Shown here one piece after another: positions 11,820 through 22,095 of a stretch of 64,000 nt of DNA; positions within the stretch are counted from its first letter, which is position 1; every line of letters begins with the position of its first letter. Both the position numbers and the translations under genes were made by a program. The notes under the pieces are model-generated. The model saw only the letters and a list, made by a program, of their open reading frames with translations. It was not told the origin of the DNA and searched no databases. The stretch comes from Leptidea sinapis (Eukaryota; Arthropoda; Insecta; Lepidoptera; Pieridae), in contig NC_066286.1 in the NCBI RefSeq assembly GCF_905404315.1, positions 12,407,501-12,471,500 on the forward strand, given 5' to 3'.

Positions 11820-11985
11820 AACACCAGAGGAATCACAAGAGCGTTACTGACACTATAAAGCGTTGAATAAAACGCACATAATATAAATTCAAAAACCGAA
11901 AACACAGGTGGGTAGTGGGTTGGTGGCGGACGAGAATCAAACCGTGGTGAGAGTCCACGGTTGTAGTATTGCACCACCGATGATT
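11820..11985 (+). repeat. Composite repeat R1-R2, partial
   Basis: R1 blocks AACACCAGAGGAATCAC and AAGAGCGTTAC (11820-11855) are followed by the R2 blocks AAAAACCGAAAACACAGG, GACGAGAATCAAACC, GTGAGAGTCCACGG and TATTGCACCACCGA. This copy shows the uninterrupted R1-R2 junction used to interpret the 61.4 kb copy. Confidence 0.6.
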
Positions 11986-14086
11986 TTAAATGACCATTAA
12001 GATATAACATACCAAACATTCTATATATAAAGTTTTCTATTATAATTAAAAAAAATATATTATAAAATAAACAAAACGAATTCTCAAAAAAAATTAGTAA
12101 TTTCTAATAGGTAATTTAGTAATAGGTACGAAAAAAAATTATTGACAATAATAAATTGGCTTTAAATTTCAGAATAAAATAAATTAATAGTGTGTATTAA
12201 TTTACAGAGAGAAGTACGAAATGTACATTTATATTGAATTAAAAATGTTTTGCGGAGTGAAAACAACAAGTAAATACTAGGGTAGTGTGGGACAGAAGAG
12301 GTAACGGGACTTGTTTGAGCGCCAGTGCCGACGCGAATGGGGTCCTCGACCTGCGACAACCCGTGCACTGCCTTGACCTACGAACCAAGAACCTCTTCAC
12401 ACGCGCTGCCACCTTTGTACAACTGGAATCCAGACCCATCCCGAATTAGTTCGAAGACCTGGCTAGACAAAGGTTGTTGGAATAAATTAAACTTCAGCGA
12501 TTACCTTGTAATAAAAAGCTACACAAATGTGCTTTGTAACACGCTTTTTTACCTTAAAATTGTCAATGAATAAACTAAGACTTCTATGAAATTTGTATTA
12601 CCACTATAATATTGATACATAACACTACTTATTCGTAAAGCTGCTTGTTAAAAAGTTTACAAAAAATAATAAAAAATATACGGTTTCATGGTGTTAAAAA
12701 TAAAAATTATACGGTTTCATGGTAAAACATATCTCCGTCATTTGTAATGTTATATATTAAGAATATTATTTTGAATTGTAAAATAATGTCCTGATTTTAA
12801 ATATTATCAATGCACCATTACAATCACCGTTTAAGTTTAAAACATAAGAGCCAACAGTCAATCCACGCTACCCAAAATGAGTTTTTATCAGTATGGTAAC
12901 ATTATCAAAGCCCGTAACGGACCACACAAATTGGCATCGCATGTGAATGACCGAACAACCTTGGGTGTTTTAGTAGAAACGCCTCAATAAGCGATTATAT
13001 CAAATGTCTACATGTAAAATCCGTCCTTATTTTAATGCAGATTGCTTCAGTCCAACTGAGCGTCCATCGCGATGAATGAACTACTATTGAGTGTACAGAG
13101 GATTAATATTCGTGCTTGTGTGGAGAATAGAGCCGCATGAGGTTACATTGGATCATCGATTGATTTTTCGATCAAAATATTATTTAATTATGGGATCGCT
13201 TTAAATATATATGCTTTCTCTCTTTTCTCTCTCTAGAGAGGGATTGTGGAGTTATAGAACTGCAATTGAGTTTATAGATTCACATAGAGATAATAGATAA
13301 AAAGTAGTACATTTATTCGACAAAAAGTGAATGTTGGGAATGGCCGTCAGTATATTCTAGTCTTTCACGAGCATTAAAGATTTTCTTAAGAAAAAGAAAA
13401 AAAATCAATTGCGTCACGCATAATTATCACATCTGACGTCACATCCGCTGTCGCATCTGTTATCGGAACAACTTATTCACCGTCGGATATGGAGTAGGCC
13501 GACGAAAACAGTTTCTTGAAAGGCACTTCCTCAAAGGCTCGAGTGTGATTGTATGTCACTATCATTAACCCACTTGGTGAAGGATATGTGTACTTACAGC
13601 AACGACTAACATGACTATGGACTGGAGGATAATTAATTACTACGTTTGGATATCTATCGCTCAGACACAGTATTTCTATTTTATCATACGCGCCAGTCAA
13701 GCATGCTTGGATTTTAATATAAACATATTTTGATGTTCTAGTCCTTTATGATTTTCTTCTAGCCTTTGTATAAATACTATCTATGTATTTTAATATAAAT
13801 AATATTGCCTGTAAATTTATTTTAGTCTATATATTTTAATAGACTATCGCTATTATTAGCCTTACCAACAATTTTATAATTATTTTAATTCATTTAAATT
13901 TTAATATTTTGTTGATTTTATTTAATTACCATTATTTATATAATAATCAATATTGCTGTTAAATTGTAATAATCTATTAAAATGTAAAATATACTGACAA
14001 CACCAATATGACGTTGTCAGTTGACCAACAATACAGGCATTAAAGTTGGAACACCGGTACGGGGTGGTTGATTAAAATGTTTTAAA
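11986..14086. other. No gene identified; one GC-rich open segment
   Basis: Positions about 12280-12470 are GC-rich relative to the flanks and open in two minus-strand frames (one contains VKAVHGLSQVEDPIRVG), but I recognise no domain and a stop splits the best frame. A minus-strand frame at 13473-13700 runs up to a possible donor GTAAGT near 13595. Neither is strong enough to call an exon. The rest is AT-rich, with a pair of near-identical short repeats (TATACGGTTTCATGGT) at about 12677-12692 and 12708-12723. Confidence 0.35.
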
Positions 14087-14269
14087 CCTATATATATAAG
14101 AGATTTACACGTATATGGTCACTCATCACGATATCTCTGGAACCATTAGAGCTAAAGACTTGAAATTTGGTAGGAATATTGTTTTCACCGCACCACGGAT
14201 TTTCCAAAATTCCATCCGCAAGAGTTTTTTTTTTATTATGAACAGAACAACGTCTGTCGGTTCAACTAG
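14087..14269 (+). mobile_element. Short non-autonomous Helitron-like element
   Basis: The sequence ends in CTAG followed by T, as Helitron 3' ends do, and a small hairpin (ACAGA, six bases, TCTGT at 14242-14257) sits about 8 bp before the end. The interior phrase GATATCTCTGGAACCATTAG and the 3' phrase ACAACGTCTGTCGG are familiar from lepidopteran repeats of this kind. The 5' end would be at 14087 after an A, but reads CC instead of the usual TC, so the start is inferred. No coding capacity. Confidence 0.55.
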
Positions 14270-15600
14270 TTCTATTATAATAGTAATTTGTAACTAAATA
14301 CGATCTTTAATTATTATAAGGTTGATCTCATAACAGTGAATAGTGGTAATACTATGGCGAACAATAGTTTTGTTTTCAGTGAGCAATAAACGAAACCGCT
14401 CAAGCCAATACAACCACATATTATATAATTGAGCAGTTGCTCATATTGCTTGAAAAACTGCTGTTCGTGCGAAAGACTGTTTAACTTGTTCTATGACGAA
14501 CTGCTTGAGCCACTCTCAGTCACTCTCTATACTGAAGTCAAATATTCCCTACCCGCGGCGCAAAAATTAAGGATCCGCAGGTGTGAGCATTGATTCTTCT
14601 AAGAATATCTGTATCTGTGTGCTAGAAAATAAGTAATCGGTGTTTGTTTATTCCCTTTATTACTGCTATGATCTATTAAGAAGTACTCAAGTTAGTTCTC
14701 AACGTACATCTTAGCTAGAACGAACCTGCATTCAGCAATTCAATAACCTGAAAGAATTACCCGATGTCGCTTCAAATTAAGTTTTATTATTAAATCATTT
14801 TATTATTATAATTTGTATAAGTAGGAATACATGTTGCATTGTTTTCGGTTGTATCTATAATTCTTATGACTATAGGTCTATACGTGGAGATATAACTTTA
14901 GATAGACACGGCAATAAATTCAAGCTAGTCAGTATATCTGGGTCCCGGAGCTGGAGCGTGGCGCTGACCTCAAGTCGCCACTGTCTTCACACATTACACG
15001 TGCGATATAAAACAACTCACATAAAACAGAGCTCGTGCTGAGTTCACTTCCAACTGCAGTCGTCTATGACGTACCGAATGTGAACCTTATTGCTGCCTTA
15101 TAAAACGTAGTTATAAGATTTATATTGTTAGAACTTATACTGACTTAACAATAAACGCAATGTTATGTTAATCCAAGTTTAAAATTACTTCTCCGTGCCA
15201 TGTAATTCTGTAGTGACAAAGGTAAGATAAAGACAAAATGTTTAGAACTGGGATTTTTTTTAGTTCGCGTTTATTAATAACACAAGATAGTGACTTGAGA
15301 ATAACTACAATGAATCTATCTGGCGATAAGCTAAGAATCTTACAATAATATCTGTACGGACTTGATTACTTATTTTTCGGGTTAAGACTCCACTGCCCGG
15401 CCGTCTATCTGTGTGTTAGCGGACTTTATCGTTTGTTCGCTGAGATTATGAAAGAGTTATTAATAACGAATACGAATAGTTACGAAATGTGTTAAATTTA
15501 TATAATTGTAATTTGTCACAAGCTGGCCTGAACCGTCCATATTTTTTTAAATTTTATTACAATTTACATTTTAACTTCATCGCAATCACTTTGTTTGCAG
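14270..15600. other. No gene identified; possible 5' region of the 15.6-kb exon
   Basis: Mostly AT-rich. A TATAAA occurs at about 15007 and a donor-like AAAG/GTAAGA at about 15220, so a promoter and a non-coding first exon for the candidate exon at 15601 can be imagined, but nothing else supports this. No transposon recognised. Confidence 0.3.
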
Positions 15601-15706
15601 ATTCGTTTGTGGCCCATTACAATTAAGATCAGAACAATTAGCACTGAAGGCAACAGTTGGTCCCCTCCGTCATCAGTGTTATTTGGAGGTCAACACTCAA
15701 CGCGAG
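15601..15706 (+). CDS. Candidate internal exon, unassigned
   Basis: The best-looking candidate host exon. It is preceded by a good acceptor (CACTTTGTTTGCAG ending at 15600) and followed by a strong donor (GCGAG/GTAAGG). The 106-bp interval is clearly richer in G and C than its surroundings. Two frames are open: one, using the first base to finish an upstream codon, includes CGPLQLRSEQLALKATVGPL and RHQCYLEVNTQRE and ends on a whole codon; the other includes STEGNSWSPPSSVLFGGQ. I recognise neither. A minus-strand frame is also open across it, which weakens the case. No partner exon could be assigned confidently within the window. Confidence 0.3.
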
Positions 15707-16874
15707 GTAAGGTGTTGCCCTCATAAAGCCAACAACGGCGTCCACACTCGACGTTGTTATTGTTTTCGGGGCCGGCTCGTATTTCGGCAGCTGACCCCGC
15801 CAGCCCGCTCCATCAAATATAGTTTCACTTGTGAAATTGATATACCACACTATACTTAGTTAAATGAAAATAAAAAAAGATATATCTATGTACAAAGCTT
15901 ATATTAATTTCAACCCTGTTTAACTCAAGGCCCAAACCTTGTGTATCTTGTGACTTTCTCGGAATCTTTGTTTTAAAGTTCAGGATGAATAATTACGTCA
16001 CACCTACTAAAATAAAAAATACCAGTTTATTAAATACGTATTAGCTTCATATTATGTAGGTTACATTTCGTCAATTAAGATTTTATTAATTAAGAAATTT
16101 ATTATTAGGATCAAAATACTTTAAAATTAGAAGCAGTATATTAAATCCAACATTTTACTTATGTTTCCCACATGTCAGTAATTCTTATTTTGTGGTGGTT
16201 TTCCCTGATATTCATCCAAAGGTGTATTAAAATTCAAGGTTATGTGACCTAATACTTATTCATGTAAATTTTAAAGCTATATCTATGTTTTCTTATCCAT
16301 TACAGACACAAGGTAGCATAATTAAATATACAATTTTAAGGTACTTAAGTATGTGTGCTTACTGACAACCTGCACTTTGCAGTAAATTAGAACTATGTCA
16401 CGAAAAAATAAAAAAAAACGTCGAGTAAACTGAGGCATTGGTTAATAATTCAACGGTAAATAGTTTACATACAAAAAAATGTTTTTGTTTAACACAGGTG
16501 TTTGATATGTATGTTGCCTGTCAATATGAAAGTGCTGGATAGACAAGCTACGCATCAAATATTTTAGTTAAATAAAATCCAAAACCTAGTTGCCTAAAAG
16601 GGAAAAATGTTAATTAAATAAGATTACCGATGGATACCGATACCGATTTTTTTTTCTGTGGCAACCCTAAGGCGTAGTTATAAATTTAACTTCTCCCAAT
16701 TAATTTTAATAAAAAAAAAATGTTAAATCATTAACTTTTGTGTTAATATCGAATTAATTAAGTAAAATACATTAATAGAATCGTATGTTATAAAATAATC
16801 AACAGTGTTATTGTGTAATAAGTTTATTTTTATATAACTTTAGTTTTATGCATCTCCCGTGATACGTCAGCAAA
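15707..16874. other. No gene seen
   Basis: AT-rich sequence leading up to element A. The 5' untranslated region of element A must lie in its last part, but no 5' boundary or target-site duplication is visible. Confidence 0.5.
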
Positions 16875-17385
16875 ATGATGACCCGAGGAAACAAAGCCCG
16901 CCAAACCGAGGAACAGCTCCAGCAACCACTTGTGGAGCTAAAAAAGTACAAGGGCCAGTACGAACAACTACTAAAAGAAAGGGATGACAGCGAAATTGAG
17001 GTTATAGACATTATAAATAAAAATTTAAATTTAAAAACTGATCTATGTCAATTGCACATGGTAAACTCAAAGTTTATTAGAGGAAAATAAAAACTTGCTA
17101 GCAATGGTCAATGAGTTTGAGCAGTATAGAAGTGAAAATGAGGAAACCTTAGATCTGGTAGTGAAACTAAAATCCCAGCTATATGAGGCTGAAGATGTTA
17201 TAAGATCCTTTAAAACAGCAGATCAAAGTTTCAAGACCTCTCAAACCCAGTGCCTATTCAATAAGTTGGTTGGATGTGCCCCAGAAGTTGGTGTGGACTC
17301 TGTGGCTTTCCAGCCGGCTCTTTTAAGCAAAAATAAATCAAAGAAATATGCAAGATTAAGTAAATTTATTAAAAAAAAACAATAA
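16875..17385 (+). pseudogene. Element A: N-terminal coiled-coil (ORF1-like) region
   Basis: Starts MMTRGNKARQTEEQLQQPLV and is rich in Glu, Lys, Gln and Leu with heptad-like spacing (for example ELKKYKGQYEQLLKERDDSE and NEFEQYRSENEETLDLVVKL), so a coiled coil is expected. ORF1 proteins of LINEs often oligomerise through such segments and bind element RNA. A one-base shift near 17075 splits it, and a run of nine A's at about 17371 ends the frame at KFIKKKQ; the neighbouring frame continues in register into the next region, so the two were probably one ORF. No zinc knuckle is visible. Confidence 0.7.
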
Positions 17386-18040
17386 CATTGTTAATAAAAA
17401 ATACATCACATGTGCTAAATTTTCCAAACTATATAGGGAAAGAAATCAACTTAAAATACAAGCTAAAGAACTCTGTATAGATTTGGGGTTGATTTTGCAT
17501 AAAATTAGTGACGGGCTGTTAGTATCAAATATTTGCATGCCAGGGGCAAGTTACTATCAAATTATAAAAAGAATTCTTAGTGATACTCACTGCTCTAATA
17601 CTTCTATTATTGTTATGATTGGAAGAAGAGGGAATTTAAATAAAAATGTTCTACAAAAATTATACAATGAGTTTAATAGTTTAAAAATAGAAAATCTTAT
17701 AATATTCACACTGCCATTCATACAGGATTTAGTTTAAAAATAGAAAATCTTATAATATTCACACTGCCATTCATACAGGATTTGCCACAGGAAAACAAAG
17801 CAAGAGACAATTTGAATAATATGTTAACCCTATTGTCTCATTCAAATTATGTGACATATAATGGTAATTTATTATGTAGTAACATACACATAATTGATAT
17901 TAATAATATAATTAATCATAAATGTAAAATGTTGACATTTGATAGGTTACACCTATCTAATTTTTATAAAAGACAGATAGCTAAATCGCTATCCTATTAT
18001 TTATTTTATAACTCAGTCAATTATTTGACAACCCGGTCCC
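17385..18040 (+). pseudogene. Element A: SGNH-hydrolase-like region
   Basis: In consecutive frames it reads QLKIQAKELCIDLGLILHKI, then SIIVMIGRRGNLNKN, IENLIIFTLPFIQDLP, LCSNIHIIDINNI and MLTFDRLHLSNFYKRQIAKS. Alternating hydrophobic strands, a GxxGNxN segment and a late DxxH (DRLH) resemble the layout of SGNH/GDSL esterase-like domains reported in ORF1 of CR1/L2-type elements. That assignment is inference; I do not see a GDS block I since the start is degraded. A 53-bp tandem duplication at 17678-17783 shifts the frame in the middle. Confidence 0.45.
17678..17783 (+). repeat. 53-bp perfect tandem duplication
   Basis: Two identical 53-bp units (17678-17730 and 17731-17783), each starting AGTTTAAAAATAG and ending ACAGGATTT. 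Because 53 is not a multiple of three, the duplication shifts the reading frame of element A. Perfect identity implies that it is recent or gene-converted. Confidence 0.95.
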
Positions 18041-18185
18041 CTGCTTCTATTGAGCAGGTTAGTAAGTCGATTAGCACTGCTTCTATTGAGCAGTGTAATA
18101 GCTTGTTGGACTCTGCTCCTATTGAGCAAAGTAATTATTTGATTAACACTGCTTCTATTGAGCAGTCTTATAGTTTAGTTTCTGG
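18041..18185 (+). repeat. Four 36-bp units encoding a 12-residue repeat
   Basis: CTGCTTCTATTGAGCAG-like units start at 18041, 18077, 18113 and 18149, exactly 36 bp apart. In frame they encode ASIEQVSKSIST, ASIEQCNSLLDS, APIEQSNYLINT and ASIEQSYSLVSG. The invariant part is A-S/P-I-E-Q; the variable part is Ser/Asn-rich. The period of whole codons shows that the repeat arose or was kept in coding context. It lies between the SGNH-like region and the endonuclease, like a flexible linker. Confidence 0.9.
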
Positions 18186-18212
18186 TTTGGAATATGTTCC
18201 AAATTATTTGAA

Positions 18213-18905
18213 TTAGTCAATAAGACAATAGGGGACTCCTCTAGCAATATAAATACACAATGTACAAGTAATAATAAACATAATAATTGTAAAGTTATAA
18301 ACCTGATGCACCAAAATATGCAAGGATTGTTAGGTAAAGAACTGGAACTGGAGTTACTAATGAACCATGAAAATATTGATATCTTATGTCTTACTGAACA
18401 CTGGCTTAGAAAATATGAGCTCATTTTTAACTCCAGTGGTCATCGGGTGGCAAGTGTGTTTAGCAGAGAAAAGGCAACACGTGTCGGCTCTCTTATACTT
18501 ATAAGTAAATCATTTAAATTCAAAGACCGTAAAGATATTGTGGGCCTCTCTGTTGAACGTACCATTGAAATAGCCTGTGCAGAGCTTGAGTGTAAGTATA
18601 TACAGACCCCCCGATGCATTATATGAGTTATTTGAAAGTGTATTGGAGGAGGTTCTATCAAAATTATCAGAATCTAAGAAATATATAATGATTAACTTAT
18701 TAGAGAAATCCACCACAAGTATTAGTTCAAATCTTTGTTTAAATCATATAATTTATCAAATATTTTCTTAGAACCTACTAGAGTAACCAGCACCTCTAAA
18801 AGCTGTATTGATAATATTTTTACTAATTATAAACCTATTTCTCAATCAATAATTAGTAAACTGAGCTCAGACCACTTTGGTCAATTAGCCTCTTTTAATA
18901 TTGAA
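18213..18905 (+). pseudogene. Element A: apurinic-type endonuclease domain, disrupted
   Basis: Family function: nicks target DNA to start reverse transcription. Visible blocks: LMHQNMQGLLGKELELELL (N-terminal Asn motif), NIDILCLTEHWL (Glu motif), VGSLILISKSF, AELECKYI followed in a shifted frame by VSIYRPPDALYELFESVL, then KKYIMINLLEKST, LEPTRVTSTSKSCIDNIFTN and KLSSDHFGQL (terminal SDH). Between KKYIM and INLLEKST the usual GDFN motif is absent, consistent with a small deletion of residues needed for catalysis. Frameshifts lie near 18600 and 18750. Length between the first motif and SDH is close to normal for the family. Confidence 0.8.
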
Positions 18906-19559
18906 GGGAACAAATGTACTTCAACTAAAAAATTTATGTTTGTTCCGGCAAACAATAGGCGAATGGAGAAATATAGAGGCAATGTTTCAGAAAAACTCTC
19001 AAACTTGTATTTGAATTATAGCAGTACTTCAAATGAGATGTATGGTAAATTATTTAAAATAATTAAAACAGAGTTTGCTTCTATATTTACTTCAAAGACA
19101 GTCAACTTGGGTGGTCTCTTGTCATTTAACAACTGGGCAACAGCTGGTATTCATAGGAGCAGACAACGAGTATGTGAACTATATAGTGAGAGATCATGTA
19201 ATCATGATGCATCTTTCCTTGTATATGTGAAACATTTTTCAAAATTATTTAAGAAAGTATGTACTATTGCTTAGTCAATGCATATTAGAGAAATGATTAA
19301 AAATGCTTCAAATAAAATAAAAATGACTTGAAAAGTTATTAACTGGGAATCTGGAAGAGCGAAAGACTGCAAGTTTGAATATAATCTAATAATAAACAAT
19401 ACAAAAATCCACTCTGAGCAGTAAGTAGCTTCTGCTTTTGAGATTTTTTTTTCTGACATTCCAGTTTCCATCTCAAGCACCCTTGTCTCCTCCACCAGTG
19501 TTGCCGAGTCACTTCTTTTGGAAAATGTTAAGGAATGTAAACAAAATTTCAAATTCAGT
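18906..19559 (+). pseudogene. Element A: endonuclease-RT linker, broken
   Basis: Open from KKFMFVPANNRRMEKYRG to the stop at 19272, then frameshifted and interrupted: later pieces (KVINWESGRAKDC, IPVSISSTL) must be read in different frames. This corresponds to the variable linker between endonuclease and RT in this group. The minus-strand frame at 19271-19552 is a shadow. Confidence 0.6.
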
Positions 19560-20518
19560 GTTGTTAGCCCAGCAGAAATAATTAAAACTTTCAGATCCTT
19601 AGAAATGAAAAAAAAACTGCTGATATATGGGGCATATCTGTAAAAATAATAAGTTCTGTTATTGATGTCATAGCACCATATCTAGCACTAGTTTTTAATA
19701 GCTGTATTGAACATGGCGTGTTTCCTGACCTTCTGAAGTATAGTAAAATTACACCAATATTTAAATCGGGACTCACTTCTGACCCGAATAACTATCGCCC
19801 TGTTTCGGTGTTGCCGACCCTTAGTAAAATTTTTGAAAAAATTATTTTAAGCCAAATGCTTACTCACTTTAACACTTACAAGTTACTTCATATAAAACAA
19901 TTTGGCTTTACTAGGGGACGCTCGACTACGGATGCAGGTGTTGAACTCATCAGGAATATTTTTGAGGCCTGGGAGGAATCACAGAATGCACTTGGTATCT
20001 TCTGTGATTTATCTAAGGCTTTTGATTGTGTTCAACATTCAACGCTGGTCAGGAAGCTATGCCACTATGGTATAGGAGGATCTGCACTCGATCTTCTGAT
20101 CTCATATTTAAATAATAGGATTCAGAGGGTCGAGGTGAATGGCAGGAGATCTCCTGGGACTCCTCTCGGTATGGGGGTACCACAAGGGTCTATTATTGGA
20201 CCCTTCCTCTTCCTAATTTATATAAATGATCTACCTAACCTTGTAGAAAAAAAACACAAGGTGGTATTGTTTGCGGATGACACTTCACTCATATTCAAAG
20301 TGAAACGAAGCCAAGTTTTATATGACGAAGTAAACAATGCTCTATCTGACATCGTGTACTGGTTTAGCGCCAATAACTTATTGTTAAATAATCATAAAAC
20401 CAAATATATTAAATTCACCGCGCCAAATGTCAAAAATGTAGATGCGAATATTTTATTAAATGGAGAGGTGGTAAAACCAGTGGAATCTTCTTTCTTGGCT
20501 CTTGCTTTTGATTCTTGA
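19560..20518 (+). pseudogene. Element A: reverse transcriptase domain, catalytic motifs intact
   Basis: Copies element RNA into DNA at the nick. Blocks in order: SPAEIIKTFRSLEMKK, a slip in a run of A's near 19615, ADIWGISVKII, YSKITPIFKSGLTSDPNNYR, PVSVLPTLSKIFEKI, QFGFTRGRSTTDAGV, motif A FCDLSKAFDCV, motif B GVPQGSIIGPFLFLIYINDL, motif C VVLFADDTSLIF (FADD at 20270-20281) and NNLLLNNHKTKYIKFTAP. All three catalytic Asp residues are kept and 266 codons from 19718 are uninterrupted, so this is the best-preserved part. It ends at a small local duplication (TTCTTGGCTCTTG twice, about 20491 and 20519) that inserts a stop. Confidence 0.9.
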
Positions 20519-20521
20519 TTC

Positions 20522-21093
20522 TTGGCTCTTGATTCCAAATTGCAGTGGGGCCCCCATATTGAAGGATTGGCGAATAGGCTTAGTTCTGCAGCATATGCGG
20601 TTACGAAAATCAGACGGTTAACTGACATAGATACGGCGAGATTAGTATACTTTAGTTATTTTCATAGTATTATGTCCTATGGTATATTGTTATGGGGCAG
20701 TGCGGCCGATATTAATACTATCTTTGTGCTGCAGAAGAGGGCTATTCGCGCGATTTATAACCTAGGTCCTAAAGAATCATTAAGAGAAAGATTTAAAGAA
20801 ATAAACATTTTGACTGTTGCTTCTCAATACATTTTTGATAATGTTTTGTATGTTCATAAGTACATTGAGGAATTTTCTAGAAACTGTGACATTCATAATG
20901 TTAACACGAGGAACAAACATAAACTTGTTATGCCTACTACTCGGTTGGGTCGAGTTAGTAAGTCTTTTGTCGGGCGATGTATATGCTTCTACAATATGAT
21001 CTGAAATTTAAAAGAATTGTTAAAAAACGTTTGTGTGAGAAAGGTTATTATAGCATAAACGATTTTCTTAATGACACCACGGACTGGGATTAA
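20522..21093 (+). pseudogene. Element A: RT C-terminal region
   Basis: Continues ALDSKLQWGPHIEGLANRLS, SAAYAVTKIRRLTDI, LVYFSYFHSIMSYGILLWG, LQKRAIRAIYNLGPKESLRE and VMPTTRLGRVSKSFVGRCI. After FYNM (about 20998) a deletion shifts the frame; FKRIVKKRLCEKGYYSINDF and DTTDWD then lead to the stop at 21091. The Cys and His residues of the C-terminal region are not arranged as a clear zinc knuckle. The corresponding region of element B (41.8-44.5 kb) is clearly related. Confidence 0.85.
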
Positions 21094-21302
21094 AGCGAAC
21101 ACCCTCAGGCTCTTTAATTATAAATGTTTATTGTACGATATTACATTGTAATCCATATTTTATATAAAAAAAAGCCCGCTGAGTTTCTTGCGCCCATTCT
21201 TCTCAGGTCTGAGGCAGTCTCTTTTGAATGGGTGGTAGATTTTGACGTTCAATAAGTGATTATAAATCCTGTTTTGAATAAAAATATTTGAATTTGAATT
21301 TG
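21094..21302 (+). other. Element A 3' UTR and TTTGAA tail
   Basis: The UTR contains AAGCCCGCTGAGTTTCTTGC and GAATGGGTGGTAGATTTTG, and ends with repeated TTTGAA instead of poly(A). The same tail identifies copies at 32.6-32.96 kb (plus) and 48.83-49.04 kb (minus). Confidence 0.85.
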
Positions 21303-21917
21303 ATAATTATTGCCTCTCAGAGAGGACTATATTGTATCTACTTCAGTTTGGCACCTCCCAGTTGAAAGGAGAAAACCTTACCTTAATAATTTTATAAAAG
21401 CAATTATTATAACAGTACAATATTGTTTGTAGGAACAAAATGGTAATAGCATTTATTACTAGAAGTACTCAATAAGGACACGGCTTAAGTAACCATCGAG
21501 AGGACCACCCATACGGAAATTATTAATTACTATTCGTGACGTATGGCTGCGTATTTCGGGCCTGTTAACTGAATTGACCGATAGTCGGCAAAAAACTAAA
21601 ATAGGTCGCCGCCGTGATGGTGTCGTACTGCAGCCTTTGACTGTGCAGATATAACTATCAAGACTTGGAACTTGTTTCAAATGTAGTTGTTAATAATGGC
21701 TTAAACCCGTTTATATGTATTTATTATTTTGGAGTATTTTATTAACACATATTACCAATTAATACCTACAAACGATTGTCAAGATTGTGCCTACAAAATG
21801 TGTGACCTATAAAATATTAATAATTGAAAATAAATTGAAACTTTTCTCTTTCAAATCACCCGACGCGACGATGGGAAAAGCGTCCTAAACCGAATATTCA
21901 AAGAAACCTCTATATTT
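21303..21917. other. No gene seen
   Basis: Unique-looking AT-rich sequence; the short minus-strand frame at 21459-21680 has no recognisable features. No target-site duplication of element A could be matched to its 5' side. Confidence 0.5.
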
Positions 21918-22095
21918 TTTTTTATGAAAAATGAGGTCAAACGTGCGTATGGGTCACCTGGTATTTAGTGATCACCGCCGCCCACATTCTCTTGCAACAC
22001 AAGAGCGTTGACGCCCTATAAAGAAGGTGTACGCGCTTGTGTTGAAGGTACCCATATCGTATCGTCCTGGAAAAACCGCGGATGTAAGCTCCTTT
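21918..22095 (+). repeat. R1 interspersed repeat, longest copy
   Basis: Order: a T run and ATGAAAAATGAGG, ACGTGCGTATGGGTCACCTG, GTGATCACCGCCGCCCAC, CTCTTGCAACAC, AAGAGCGTTG, AAGGTGTACGCGCTT, GAAGGTACCCATATCGTATC, CGTCCTGGAAAAACCGCGG. This matches the remembered order of a high-copy lepidopteran repeat. No coding capacity or terminal repeat is evident. Confidence 0.7.

Larger units (their letters stand above)
16875..21302 (+). mobile_element. Element A: near-full-length APE-type non-LTR retrotransposon, dead
   Basis: A LINE-like element that would copy itself by target-primed reverse transcription. Order: coiled-coil region (16875-17385), SGNH-like region (to about 18040), 12-residue repeats (18041-18185), endonuclease (18213-18905), linker, reverse transcriptase (about 19560-20518), C-terminal region to a stop at 21091-21093, then a 3' UTR ending in TTTGAA repeats at about 21302. 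Frameshifts near 17075, 17375 (A run), 17730 (duplication), 18210, 18600, 18750, 19270-19330, 19615 (A run), 20515 and 21000 make it non-functional. Domain content and RT motifs suggest the CR1/jockey group; the exact clade is not settled. The 5' limit is the first recognised codon, not a mapped end. Confidence 0.85.

Noticed and set aside
12162..12439. Overlapping minus-strand frames in a GC-rich patch
   Set aside because: Two frames overlap, the better one is split by a stop, and no domain is recognisable.
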